Shown: positions 9,347-17,874, numbered from the stretch's first letter. The stretch is 43,488 nucleotides of DNA from Corallococcus carmarthensis (GCF_003611695.1 NZ_RAWE01000069.1:1-43488), one strand, 5' to 3'. Made by a program: numbers and translations. The notes: generated by a model from the letters alone, not told the origin.

Positions 9347-9679
9347 TCACAGCCCGGGCACCGACGGCGGCACCTCCGTGTCGCCGCCGCCGGAGTCCGC
9401 GCCCCCCTTCGCGCAGACGTACTCCGCGCGCAGCGGCGTCACGATGCCGAAGGTGAAGGCGTAGACGAACGGGCTCCACCACGGCCAGTACACGTCCACC
9501 CGCGACAGGCCATGCCGGCACTCCGCCGCGGCCACGTTGGACGTCGTCAGCCCCGCCACGAAGCTCGCCCCCGTGCGCGACTCCGGTGCGCCGTCGCGCG
9601 GCGCCGGACTGCGCACGCTCATGCGGAAGCACCCCGTGAGGGACGCCAGGACCAGGGCGGACGCGGCCAGTCGCTTCAT
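9347..9679 (-). CDS. Bor-like small lipoprotein
   Basis: A 110-residue protein starting at MKRLAASALVLASLTGC. The lipobox LTGC places the modified Cys at about residue 17, so the mature protein is lipid-anchored. The mature part has GASFVAGL, a Cys in AAECRHGLSRVDVY, a hydrophobic stretch, FGIVTPLRAEYVCAK and an acidic/Gly tail. The order Cys, short beta-rich segment, G-I-x-T-P-x-A-x-x-x-x-C matches the Bor family (lambda Bor and relatives), outer-membrane lipoproteins linked in phage lambda to serum resistance. The homology is by eye and distant. A 54-nt upstream extension of the frame is possible, but it would put the signal peptide internally. It is convergent with the OPT gene and divergent from the HEAT-repeat gene. 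Confidence 0.7.
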   Translation of the reverse strand: MKRLAASALVLASLTGCFRMSVRSPAPRDGAPESRTGASFVAGLTTSNVAAAECRHGLSRVDVYWPWWSPFVYAFTFGIVTPLRAEYVCAKGGADSGGGDTEVPPSVPGL

Positions 9680-9700
9680 GGGCGGGAACTCCGGACAAAA

Positions 9701-9751
9701 AGGGGCCCCTTGCCTAACACACCGGGGATTCACCGCCAGTCCGCCCGGTGT
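9701..9751. promoter_or_regulatory. Dyads in divergent promoter region
   Basis: The 199-bp gap between the Bor-like gene and the HEAT-repeat gene holds a perfect palindrome AGGGGCCCCT (9701-9710) and an inverted repeat ACACCGGG (9719-9726) / CCCGGTGT (9744-9751). These are reasonable operator candidates for the divergent pair, but no -10/-35 boxes are clear. Low confidence. Confidence 0.3.
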
Positions 9752-9878
9752 TACCCAGGTGTCACTTCAACCCACTGGAATCCGGGCGGTTTGCGGATTG
9801 GGAGCCAGCCCGGGACGGGAGTACACTTCGGATCCCCCCATCGGGGCCTTCCGCCCCATCCGGATTCTTCCAGGTTTC

Positions 9879-11645
9879 ATGGCACAGCCCCAGAAAGTCA
9901 CGGACGCGAAGGCCGAGCCGGAGCAGTCGCCGGAGGTTCGCGAGAAGGTCGAACTGGCGAAGACGTTCGCGTTCCACCTGCTCAAGGGCATCAAGCAGAT
10001 TGGCATGTACCGCCACAACGAAGCGCGCTTCCCGGAGTTCCTCTCCAAGGCGCAGGAGTCCATCTCCTCGTACACGGAGAAGTTCGGGCCGCTCTCGCTG
10101 AAGGTGGAGCAGCAGAACTTCATGCTGTACGGCGAGCCGCTCTTCTCCGAGGAGTCGCCGCTCCCCTACAAGTTCTTCCGCGACGGCATCCGCCAGCTCA
10201 TCTTCCGGCCGGGGCTGCCCCTGGAGGAGCTCGTCACCCTCACGCTCATCGCGCTGTCGGAGCCGGAGCGCGGCGCGGACGACGTGCTCGCGCAGCTGTG
10301 GCGCGCGGGCATGCAGCAGGTGGAGTACGTGGTGGTGGAGGGCTTCTCCATGGAGGGCGCCTCCGAGGACGAGGTCCAGGTGGAGGTGGACAAGGTGGTG
10401 GGCTACCTCTACTCCCGCCTCCAGACGAACTCGGACGACTTCCTGCGCTTCGCGCGCGTGTCCGCGGAGGACCTGGACGCGAAGCTGGACGGCGTGGAGC
10501 AGATCCGCGGCCTCGTCGTGGGCGGCCGGCACGCCACGGACGACCTGAAGGCCCGCATCCAGCGCGAAATCACCGAAGAGGAGAACGCGCGCCTGTTCCC
10601 GAAGCTGGTGGGCGCGGTGTTCCAGGTGGTGGAAGGCGGCGTGGATGACGCGGCGCTCTTGGAGGAGATCTTCCTGCAGCTGCTGGACATGCTGCTGCTC
10701 CAGGACGACTTCGCCACGGTGAACCAGATCGTCCTCAAGCTGCGCGCGCTCTCCCAGCGCGAGGGCGGCGAGGACCTGGGCCGCCTCTTGAACAACTTCC
10801 TCCACAAGATGGGCGAGGAGCAGCGCCTGACGCGGCTGGGCGAGTCGCTGAAGACGACGCGCACGCGGCAGCCCCAGGACGTGACGCGCTACCTGCAGTC
10901 GGTGGGCGTGGACTCCGTGCTGCCCCTGCTCAGCGTGTTGGAGACCATCGAGTTGCCGGAGAACCGCCTGCTCTTGGGCGACGTGCTGGCCACGTTCGCG
11001 CGAGACCTGCCGGAGCCGTTCGTGGCGCGCCTGTTGTCGGACCGGCCGCAGACGGTGCGCGACATGGTCTACATCCTGGAGAAGAGCAACCACCCGGAGC
11101 GGGTGAAGATGTTCGGCCAGGTGATGAAGAGCCCCAACCTGGTGGTGAAGCTGGAGGTGATGCAGATCATCGGGCGGGGCCGCACGGCGGAGGCCCGGCG
11201 CATCATCCACGACGCGCTCACCGACAGCGTCTCCCAGGTGCGCATGCTGGCCGCGAAGCTGCTGCCGGAGTTCGACCGCGAGCGGGCCTTCACGGACCTG
11301 GTGCGGCTGGTGCGCGAACCCACCTGGGACAAGAAGACGTCCGACGAGAAGGCCGCTGTCTACGCGGCCATCGGGGCCACCAACCTGCCCGCCGCGCTGT
11401 CGATGATGCAGCAATTGCTGACGGTGAAGCCGTCCCTGCTCAACAAGCGGCGGGTGATGGAGGACAAGCTGCTGGCCATCACCGGCCTGGGCGGCGCGGG
11501 CTCCATCCAGTCCTACAAGATGTTGCAGGCATTGGTGGAGGACAAGACGCAGCCCCTGGACCTCCTCACCGCGGCCCGCAAGGCGATGTACCAGACGCGC
11601 AAGGCCCTCTTCGGGGACTCGGCGCTTCCGGAAGAGGCGAGCTGA
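9879..11645 (+). CDS. HEAT-repeat protein with shared N-terminal domain
   Basis: A 588-residue soluble protein from the ATG at 9879 (MAQPQKVTDAKAEPEQ). Residues about 20-130 form an N-terminal domain (GIKQIGMYRHNEARFP, LKVEQQNFMLYGEPLF, FRPGLPLEELVTL) that resembles the N-terminus of the next gene's product. The C-terminal half (about 330-560) contains helical repeats with the HEAT pattern, e.g. VLPLLSVLE, VVKLEVMQIIGRGRTAEARR and VSQVRMLAAKLLPEFD. HEAT repeats normally act as protein-protein scaffolds. No catalytic motif is visible. It lies 4 bp upstream of the HD-domain gene, so the two are co-expressed. The frame is open further upstream, but that part includes intergenic DNA and has no protein-like character. 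A role in signalling with its partner is an inference. Confidence 0.85.
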   Translation: MAQPQKVTDAKAEPEQSPEVREKVELAKTFAFHLLKGIKQIGMYRHNEARFPEFLSKAQESISSYTEKFGPLSLKVEQQNFMLYGEPLFSEESPLPYKFFRDGIRQLIFRPGLPLEELVTLTLIALSEPERGADDVLAQLWRAGMQQVEYVVVEGFSMEGASEDEVQVEVDKVVGYLYSRLQTNSDDFLRFARVSAEDLDAKLDGVEQIRGLVVGGRHATDDLKARIQREITEEENARLFPKLVGAVFQVVEGGVDDAALLEEIFLQLLDMLLLQDDFATVNQIVLKLRALSQREGGEDLGRLLNNFLHKMGEEQRLTRLGESLKTTRTRQPQDVTRYLQSVGVDSVLPLLSVLETIELPENRLLLGDVLATFARDLPEPFVARLLSDRPQTVRDMVYILEKSNHPERVKMFGQVMKSPNLVVKLEVMQIIGRGRTAEARRIIHDALTDSVSQVRMLAAKLLPEFDRERAFTDLVRLVREPTWDKKTSDEKAAVYAAIGATNLPAALSMMQQLLTVKPSLLNKRRVMEDKLLAITGLGGAGSIQSYKMLQALVEDKTQPLDLLTAARKAMYQTRKALFGDSALPEEAS

Positions 11646-11649
11646 CACC

Positions 11650-12960
11650 ATGGCCGACAACCTGAAGATCAATCAGACCCAGGAAGAGAACCTGGGGGAG
11701 TACGGGCGGGAGCACAACGAGAAGCTCCAGAACCTGTCGCGCTCCATGCTCGCGGGCCTCTACATGCTCGTGCGCTCCGTGAAGATGTACGACCCGGAGA
11801 ACGCCGTCTTCGAGAAGCCGCTCCACCAGCTCCAGGACATCATCAACCAGATCATCGGCAAGGAAGGCCGGCTGGAGCTGACGGGCGTCAAGGACTCGTT
11901 CTACCTGAACGGCATGCTGGTGAAGGTGGACCTGAACTCCATCGAGAACCAGCGCTACCTGCTGTCGGAGATGCGCGCCAAGGACGTGGGCGGCATCACG
12001 CTGACGAAGCCCGTCACCACGCAGGAGCTGAAGAACTTCGTCTGGATCTTCAGCAAGGAGCAGTCCTCCACCGCGGAGGAGGACGGCCTCCAGGGGCGCA
12101 AGCTCCTCAACATGCGCGTGGCGAAGTTCTCCAAGCTCAAGGAGAAGATGAACAAGGACATGGACACGCCGGGCGACCAGAAGGTCGACCGCAAGAAGTA
12201 CGCGATGACCGTGTACGCGCGTGCCGTGTTCTTCCTGCAGAAGTACCTGGAGTCCGTGCGCGCGGGGAAGCCCATCGGCTCCTCGCGTGCGCTGCGCCTG
12301 GTGCAGGACTTCGTGGACATCTCCTACGATCAGCGCACCCACTTCCTGGGCATGACGACGCAGAAGCGCGAGGAGGACTACCTCGTCTACCACCAGGTGA
12401 ACGTGGCGCTGATGTGCATCGTGTTCGGCGCGGAGCTGGGCCTCACGAAGCCGCAGCTGCGCGACCTGGGCTACATCGCGCTCTTCCACGACGCGGGCAT
12501 GACGACGCTGCCGGAGGAGCTGTCCACCAAGCGGGGCGCGCTCACCGCGGACGAGAAGACGGCGGTGGCCCGCGCGCCGCTCATCAGCGTGCGCAACATC
12601 CTGATGGAGAAGGGCTTCAGCCGCTCCACGCTGTTGCGCGTGGTGACGACGTTCGAGCACAAGACGGACTACGGCACCGCGGTGCGGGATGCGCGCGGCA
12701 ACATCCAGATGATCATCCCCAAGACGAACCTGGGGGTGTACGCGAAGATCATCGCCATCTGCGACGCGTATGACGCGCTCACCTCCCGCAGGCCCTACCG
12801 CGACGCGTACGGCCCGGAGGTGGCGCTGATGCTGATGTGGACGGAGATGCGCCAGAAGTTCGACCCGGAGCTGCTGGCCGTCTTCATGCGGGTGATGGCC
12901 ATCCAGCCCATCAAGGTCCTCTCCCGCCGGCAGCAGCAGATCAGCGTTTCCGGCTTGTAG
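11650..12960 (+). CDS. Degenerate HD-GYP domain protein
   Basis: A 436-residue protein. Residues about 25-135 repeat the N-terminal domain type of the preceding gene (LVRSVKMYDPENAVFEKPL, LTGVKDSFYLNGMLV, TTQELKNF). The C-terminal part (about 180-420) is HD-GYP-like: His248 in YHQVNVAL, the HD pair at 280-281 (LFHDAGM) and YDALTSRRPYR, a typical HD-GYP segment. The canonical HDxGK is HDAGM and the GYP loop reads FEHKTDYG, so key residues are changed. HD-GYP enzymes hydrolyse cyclic di-GMP; this one may bind without cleaving, or may be inactive. It is translated with the HEAT-repeat protein. Its 3' end overlaps the convergent rluD gene by 20 bp. Confidence 0.85.
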   Translation: MADNLKINQTQEENLGEYGREHNEKLQNLSRSMLAGLYMLVRSVKMYDPENAVFEKPLHQLQDIINQIIGKEGRLELTGVKDSFYLNGMLVKVDLNSIENQRYLLSEMRAKDVGGITLTKPVTTQELKNFVWIFSKEQSSTAEEDGLQGRKLLNMRVAKFSKLKEKMNKDMDTPGDQKVDRKKYAMTVYARAVFFLQKYLESVRAGKPIGSSRALRLVQDFVDISYDQRTHFLGMTTQKREEDYLVYHQVNVALMCIVFGAELGLTKPQLRDLGYIALFHDAGMTTLPEELSTKRGALTADEKTAVARAPLISVRNILMEKGFSRSTLLRVVTTFEHKTDYGTAVRDARGNIQMIIPKTNLGVYAKIIAICDAYDALTSRRPYRDAYGPEVALMLMWTEMRQKFDPELLAVFMRVMAIQPIKVLSRRQQQISVSGL

Positions 12961-13951
12961 CCTTCTTCGCGACGGGCTTCGCCTTCGTGGGAGGCCCCGC
13001 GGGAATGCTCGCCTGGCGCAGCAGCGTGAGCGCCTTCGTGAAGTCCTCCGGGAGGGGGGCTTCCAGGTCCAGCGCCTTGTGGGTGCGCGGGTGTTCGAAG
13101 GCCAGCCGCCACGCGTGCAGCGCCTGGCGGCCCAGCGCCTCCTGGGCTTCCGCCACCGCGCCCTTCGCCTTGCGGCCAGCGCCGTAGAGCGCGTCGCAGA
13201 GCAGCGGGTGGCCGGCTTCCGCCAGGTGGACGCGGATCTGATGCGTGCGGCCGGTGAGCAGGTCCACCTCCACCAGCGCGGCGCCGTCGAAGGCCTCGCG
13301 CACCCGGAACAGGGTGATGGCGGGCTTGCCCTCCTTCACCTTGCCGGTGAACTTCTGGCGGTGGATGGGGTGGCGGCCGTAGAGCGTTTCGATGCGCCCT
13401 TCCGCGGGCGGCACGCCGTGCACCAGCGCCAGGTACGTCTTCTGGACCTCGCGCGTCTTGAAGGCCTTCTGGAGCGCCACCAGGGCCTGCTCGTGCTTGG
13501 CGACGACGAGGCAGCCGGTGGTGTCCTTGTCCAGCCGGTGGACGATGCCGGGGCGCAGCTCTCCGCCCACGCCGGCCAGGTCCTTCACGCGGTGCAGGAG
13601 CGCGTTGACCAGCGTGCCGGTGGCGTGGCCCGCGCCCGGGTGCACCACCATGCCGGCGGCCTTGTCCACGACGACGAGGTCGCGGTCCTCGTGCAGCACG
13701 GACACGGGCAGGGCTTCGGCCTGGGGAATCGCGGCGACGGGCGCGGGGACGTGGAGGGACAGCAGCTCCCCTCCGCGCAGGCGCTGCGCGGCCTTGGCGG
13801 GCTTGCCGTCGGTCAGCACGTGGCCGTCGGCGATGAGGCCCTGGAGGCGGGAGCGGGTGAGATCCGGGAACGCGCGCGCGAGGTACGCATCCAGCCGCTC
13901 GCCCCGGGCTTCCGGGAGGGCGCGGTGTTCGCGCGTGTCGGGTGAGGCCAC
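12941..13951 (-). CDS. rluD: RluD-type rRNA pseudouridine synthase
   Basis: A 336-residue protein starting at GTG. An S4 RNA-binding domain (about 17-75, ERLDAYLARAFPDLTRSRLQ) precedes the RluA-family catalytic domain. The catalytic Asp is at 141 in HRLDKDTTG, and GRTHQIRVHL and HPLLCDALYG follow as expected. RluD converts uridines of 23S rRNA helix 69 to pseudouridine; the S4 domain and motifs favour RluD over RluC, but the exact target is inferred. The C-terminus ends in a Lys/Arg-rich tail (AKPVAKKATSRKR), which overlaps the end of the convergent HD-GYP gene by 20 bp. It lies 11 bp after the small conserved gene and is probably in one operon with it. Confidence 0.9.
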   Translation of the reverse strand: MASPDTREHRALPEARGERLDAYLARAFPDLTRSRLQGLIADGHVLTDGKPAKAAQRLRGGELLSLHVPAPVAAIPQAEALPVSVLHEDRDLVVVDKAAGMVVHPGAGHATGTLVNALLHRVKDLAGVGGELRPGIVHRLDKDTTGCLVVAKHEQALVALQKAFKTREVQKTYLALVHGVPPAEGRIETLYGRHPIHRQKFTGKVKEGKPAITLFRVREAFDGAALVEVDLLTGRTHQIRVHLAEAGHPLLCDALYGAGRKAKGAVAEAQEALGRQALHAWRLAFEHPRTHKALDLEAPLPEDFTKALTLLRQASIPAGPPTKAKPVAKKATSRKR

Positions 13952-13962
13952 GGCGGAGGGCG

Positions 13963-14226
13963 CTACCAGATCTTCGACTTCACGTGCGCCTTGGAGCGCA
14001 GCACGATGTCGTTGATGGCGCGCTCGAAGAAGTTCGCCTGGGTGCTGATCTCCGCGCTCACGCGGCTCTTGTAGAGCGCGCGCCCCTCTTCCAGTTCCTC
14101 CTTGAGGACCTCGAAAAGGTTGTCCTGCTCGATGCCCTTGATGATCTTCTGCTCGTTGTAGAGCGAGATATCGGAGGCGATCGCGCGAGCGAGTCGCATC
14201 GCCTTGACCTTTTCCTCTTCCGTCAT
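13963..14226 (-). CDS. Small conserved-looking helical protein
   Basis: An 87-residue protein, highly charged and predicted mainly helical (EEEKVKAMRLARAIASDI, then KEELEEGRALYKSRV), ending in KAHVKSKIW. It has good myxobacterial codon use, a clear ATG and an 11-bp spacing to rluD, so it is very likely a real gene. I do not recognise the family and see no catalytic or metal motif. The operon position suggests a housekeeping link to ribosome modification or translation, but that is a guess. Confidence 0.75.
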   Translation of the reverse strand: MTEEEKVKAMRLARAIASDISLYNEQKIIKGIEQDNLFEVLKEELEEGRALYKSRVSAEISTQANFFERAINDIVLRSKAHVKSKIW

Positions 14227-14303
14227 CGTGCCACTACTTAGGCACCCACCCCGTGCGAGTCAACTTTTCCCGTCGCATGGCAGGGCGCCCAGCCGACTCC
14301 CGG

Positions 14304-16103
14304 TCAACGGCCCGACTTGGCGGGTTTCTCGGAGAACAGCGCGAGGTAGCTCTTGGACACGCGCAGGGGGTCCAGGCCCAGCTCCCGGGCCAGGTTCATG
14401 AGGATGCCGCGCAGGTACACGGTGGTGGGGAGCGCGGTGTAGCGGTCCGCCTCCACGTTCTCCAGGTGACGCACGGAGATGCGGGTGCGGTCGGCCAGCT
14501 GCTGGATGGACAGGCCCCGGGCCTCGCGGACGCGGCGGAGCAGTTCGCCGTTGAACTCGGCGTCCGCGGGGATGTCCACGCCCCGGGGACGGGCCTCGCG
14601 GACCTTGGCGGCCACCTGGGCCAGCGCGGACTCGGCGGTCGCGATGGCGGAGTCCTGCGCCAGCACCTGGGCATCCCCGAGCTTGCGGACCGTGGGGCTC
14701 TTCATGGTGCCCGGCCCCGTGGGGCCCTTCACGGTGCCCGGCCCCGTGGGGCCCGCCGGACGCGAGTCGATGGGGCGCGACGTCAGGGGCCGGACAGCCG
14801 CGCGCGAGGCCCCGGTGGCCGGAGTCCGGGCCAGCGCGGTGGAGGTCGCGTCCGGGGTTGGAGTGCCCTGGGCGGGGTTCGGATCCGACTCGCCCTGGGT
14901 GGTCGTGACTGCCGAAGCCGTGGATGCATCCGGGCCGGGCGCGGGGCTGGCGGCCACGGATCCGGCCTCGGCCGGGGGCGTCACCTCACTGGCCTCCGGA
15001 ACGGGAGTCGCGGCCGGGGCCTCGGCGGAGGCCTCCACGGCGGGAGCCTGGGGGGCGTCCTCGGCGACCGGAGGGCTCGAGACGGCGGGAACAGGCGCGG
15101 CGTCCACGCGGTCCGGCGCGACGGCGGATGCGTCAGCGCCTCCCGTGGATCCAGCCTCGCTCTCCACCGGAGCAGCGGCTTCGGTGCGCTCCGGAGTGGA
15201 GTGAGCAGGTGCTTGCGCGGCCTCGTCCTGCGCGGGCGTCGAAGCAGGGGCGCCGGCCGGCTCCGAAGCCGAGGCAGCCATGGCGGGCGCGGCCGACGGA
15301 GGCGCTTCGGGGGGCGAAGCGACGGCCTCGGCGGGAACGGCCGTGGCGGCGGACACCTCGGCCTCCACGGCCTTGGGGGCCGTGACAGGCGTCGCGTCCT
15401 CGGCGCCGGACGACTTCGCGTCCACGGCGGGGGCCGGTGCTTCCGTGGCTCCCCTGCCCTGCCCGCGCAGCGGACTCGCGGGGACGTAGACGAACGACAG
15501 GCTCCGGGTGAACGAGGCACGGAAGGCCTCCACCACCGCCACGCCACCCACCATCACCGGCTCGGAGGGCACGCCCTGGGCGTCCTTCCCCGAGGACTCC
15601 TGCCGCTTCGACTCCTCACCCCGCATCCGCTCCTCGCTCTTTCCAGGCGTCCCGCTCGCGCGTGAGGCCTCCCCTTCCGTGTCGTTCACGGAGGTCGCGG
15701 CCTTCAGTCGCGACTCCGCCTCCAACCGTTCCGCGTCCACCGCGCCCGCGGCCTTCGCGAGCGCCGCCGCGGCGGTGGCCAGGGCCTCCGCGACGCGCGC
15801 GGCGGAATCCACCTTGTCCGCGGCGTCCGCCGTCCCGGCCGCCTTCGAAAGCCGCTCCGTGGACAGGCCGATGGAGCGGTCATACTCGACGCGCAGGTCC
15901 GCGTCGGTGAGCATCTCCATCGCTTCGTTCATCCGTTCACGCAGCGCGTCCACCTGATCCGGATCCCCCAGCGCGTACACCGCGATGGAATCCGGCGAAT
16001 ACAGCTCCATCAGGCGCTGGTGGGCCGCGCGGATCTCCGCGTCGGACGCCGTGTGCGGAACCTCCAGGAGCTCGTAGTAGGTCTGCTGCGCGAAGGGCTT
16101 CAT
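14304..16103 (-). CDS. DnaJ-like / RodZ-type HTH protein with low-complexity linker
   Basis: A 599-residue protein. Residues about 8-75 resemble a J domain (YYELLEVPHTASDAEIRAAH, then NEAMEMLTDADLRVEYD), but the diagnostic HPD loop reads SPD, so stimulation of DnaK is doubtful. A linker of about 430 residues follows, rich in Ala, Pro, Glu, Thr and Ser. The C-terminus (about 515-590) is a Cro/RodZ-type helix-turn-helix (LLRRVREARGLSIQQLADRT, then VEADRYTALPTTVYLRG), as in HTH_25 proteins. No membrane segment is visible, unlike RodZ. The ATG at 16103 overlaps the stop of the upstream MinD/ParA gene (ATGA at 16100-16103), so the two are translationally coupled and may work together. Function is unknown. 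Confidence 0.85.
   Translation of the reverse strand: MKPFAQQTYYELLEVPHTASDAEIRAAHQRLMELYSPDSIAVYALGDPDQVDALRERMNEAMEMLTDADLRVEYDRSIGLSTERLSKAAGTADAADKVDSAARVAEALATAAAALAKAAGAVDAERLEAESRLKAATSVNDTEGEASRASGTPGKSEERMRGEESKRQESSGKDAQGVPSEPVMVGGVAVVEAFRASFTRSLSFVYVPASPLRGQGRGATEAPAPAVDAKSSGAEDATPVTAPKAVEAEVSAATAVPAEAVASPPEAPPSAAPAMAASASEPAGAPASTPAQDEAAQAPAHSTPERTEAAAPVESEAGSTGGADASAVAPDRVDAAPVPAVSSPPVAEDAPQAPAVEASAEAPAATPVPEASEVTPPAEAGSVAASPAPGPDASTASAVTTTQGESDPNPAQGTPTPDATSTALARTPATGASRAAVRPLTSRPIDSRPAGPTGPGTVKGPTGPGTMKSPTVRKLGDAQVLAQDSAIATAESALAQVAAKVREARPRGVDIPADAEFNGELLRRVREARGLSIQQLADRTRISVRHLENVEADRYTALPTTVYLRGILMNLARELGLDPLRVSKSYLALFSEKPAKSGR
14706..14754 (-). repeat. Tandem repeat in linker (period 27)
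   Basis: A 22-bp unit beginning GGTGCCCGGCCCCGTGG occurs identically at 14706-14727 and 14733-14754, with a 27-bp period. It encodes two copies of GPTGPGT with a following Met/Val-Lys near the HTH end of the linker. It looks like a recent slippage duplication in low-complexity coding DNA. Confidence 0.7.
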
Positions 16104-17158
16104 GGGATGGCGGACTCGGGGGAAAGGCCGTCGAGCGACAAAAGACGCGCGGCGATGCGCTGGAGGCCCTGGGACACGGGCGAGCCGGGCTGCTCGATGA
16201 GCACCGGCTTGCGCTTGCGCACCGCGCGCCACGCCTCGTCGTCGTAGCGCAGGGCGCCCAGATCATCCATGTCGATGCCGAAGAACTTCTTCCACGCGGA
16301 CACCATCGCGGCGCCCACCTTCTCATCCGCGTCCGTGCGCGCCTGGTTCACGACGAGCCGCACGCGGAACGCCGCCAGCTCGCGCTCCAGCCGCTCCGCG
16401 TCCGAAGGGGCCTTGCGCCGCACCTGCGCGACGACGTCGTGCAGCGTCCGCAGGCCGCCCTCGCGGGTGGACAGCGCGCCTTCGACGAGGTCCTGGATGC
16501 CGTAGCGCGCTTCGGTCTGCTGGAGCTTGCGGAAGAAGGCCGCCTTGACGAAGCGGTACGCGTTCTCCACGGACGTGGGCTCCGGCAGCACGACGAGCAG
16601 GCCGTGATCCGCGATGAGGAAGAAGTCGAGCGTGTTGAAGCTGGTGCCCGCGCCCAGGTCCAGGATGAGGTAGTCCGCCGTCGTCTGCGACAACAGCGTG
16701 CGAAGCAGCTTCTGCTTCTGCGCGTACTTGAGGTTCGCCGCGTCCAGCGAGTCCTGCGCCCCGGCGATCAGCGACAGCCCCGGCACGCCGGTGGAGACCA
16801 TCACCTCTTCGAGGTTGGCCTTCCCGCGCCGGAGGAAGTCCGACAGCGTGGATTCCGGAGGGCCCACGCCCAGGCACGTGTGCAGGTTGGCGCCGCCCAG
16901 GTCCGCGTCCACGAGCAGCACCTTGTGGCCGGCCTGCGCGAGCGCGACGCCCAGGTTCGCGGACACCATGGACTTGCCGATGCCGCCCTTGCCGCCGCCC
17001 ACCGCGATGATCCGCCGCGAACGGGAGCGCCGCGCGAGGCCCGCGGGTCCCGCGGGCGACACGTCATGGGCCGAGTCCCCCACCGGGCGCGGCGAAGGAC
17101 CAGCCAGCGAGGCGGGAGCGGATGGAGGCAGGGGGGCGGGCTTCACGAAGGCTCGCAT
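16100..17158 (-). CDS. MinD/ParA (FlhG-like) ATPase
   Basis: About 352 residues from the ATG at 17158 (MRAFVKPAPL), which has AGGA eight bases upstream; a GTG at 17188 would add 10 residues but has no good ribosome site. After a Pro-rich N-terminus (to about 48), the deviant Walker A GGKGGIGKS lies at about 55-63, followed by VLLVDADLGGANLHTCLG (Walker A') and YLILDLGAGTSFNTLDF (Walker B). The family contains MinD, ParA and FlhG/FleN, which position cell structures through ATP-driven dimerisation. The DLGGANLH and LDLGAGTSFNTLDFF segments fit the FlhG/MinD branch. No flagellar genes are present, as expected for a gliding organism. Its stop overlaps the start of the DnaJ-like/HTH gene. Confidence 0.87.
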   Translation of the reverse strand: MRAFVKPAPLPPSAPASLAGPSPRPVGDSAHDVSPAGPAGLARRSRSRRIIAVGGGKGGIGKSMVSANLGVALAQAGHKVLLVDADLGGANLHTCLGVGPPESTLSDFLRRGKANLEEVMVSTGVPGLSLIAGAQDSLDAANLKYAQKQKLLRTLLSQTTADYLILDLGAGTSFNTLDFFLIADHGLLVVLPEPTSVENAYRFVKAAFFRKLQQTEARYGIQDLVEGALSTREGGLRTLHDVVAQVRRKAPSDAERLERELAAFRVRLVVNQARTDADEKVGAAMVSAWKKFFGIDMDDLGALRYDDEAWRAVRKRKPVLIEQPGSPVSQGLQRIAARLLSLDGLSPESAIP

Positions 17159-17280
17159 CAAAGCCCGTCCTACCGCCCGAGTCGACACCCCGCCATTTCA
17201 CGGCCGGCCCACGGGGCTCCCGGTGCCCGCGCCCGTCGCCAGGAGGCTCGGGGAGCAGGCGGCCGGGGAGCCGTTCGCTG

Positions 17281-17874
17281 TCATTCGTCAAGCAGCTCGA
17301 CGTTCCAGTACGACACGTCCGCGAGGTGCAGGAACGGCAGCCACTCGCGGTAGGTGACCTTGCGGATGGCGCCTCGGAACAGCGGCGTCCAGCGCGGCCG
17401 GACGGGCTTCTTGAGCAGCCGCATCCCGGCCTGTTCCGGCGTGCGCCCGCCCTTCTTCAGGTTGCAGGGAACGCAGGAGCACACCACGTTCTCCCAGGTC
17501 GTCTTCCCACCCTGGGTGCGCGGGTTGACGTGGTCCAGGTTGAGCTCGCTGCGGGGCAGCTGCTTCGCGCAGTACTGGCAGGTGTCGTTGTCGCGCGCGT
17601 AGATGTTGAGGCGCGAGAAGCGCACCTTGGCACGCGGCAGGTGGTCATACGCGCCCAGCACGAGGACGCGAGGGACACGGATGGTGCGGTCGATGGTGGT
17701 GATGCTGTCCTGGGTGGCGCTGAGGGCGGCCCAGTCCTCGAACTCATACAGCCGGTACTGCTCGTCGATGGCCTTGGCGACGCCCTGATACAGCAGGGAA
17801 AAAGCCCGTTTGACTGACGTCACGTGAACCGGTTGGTAGTACCGGTTTAAAACGAGCACGGCGCTGTTGATCAT
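17281..17874 (-). CDS. HNH endonuclease
   Basis: A 197-residue protein from the ATG at 17874 (MINSAVLVLNRYYQPVHV). The C-terminal half is an HNH_5-type nuclease: a CxxC zinc pair at 99/102 (CQYC), the catalytic LDHVNPRTQGG (Asp114-His115), the WENVV segment with Asn129, and a second CxxC at 134/137 (CVPCN). Proteins of this layout, with an N-terminal LVLNRYYQP segment, are widespread in bacteria and their substrate is not established. The start overlaps the selA stop as ATGA (17871-17874), so it is translated from the selA transcript. The longer frame to 17943 lies inside selA and is a shadow. Confidence 0.88.
   Translation of the reverse strand: MINSAVLVLNRYYQPVHVTSVKRAFSLLYQGVAKAIDEQYRLYEFEDWAALSATQDSITTIDRTIRVPRVLVLGAYDHLPRAKVRFSRLNIYARDNDTCQYCAKQLPRSELNLDHVNPRTQGGKTTWENVVCSCVPCNLKKGGRTPEQAGMRLLKKPVRPRWTPLFRGAIRKVTYREWLPFLHLADVSYWNVELLDE

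Noticed and set aside
14253-15665. Plus-strand 470-codon Gly/Arg-rich frame opposite the DnaJ-like/HTH gene
   Set aside because: Shadow of the Ala/Pro/Glu-rich linker; no motif.
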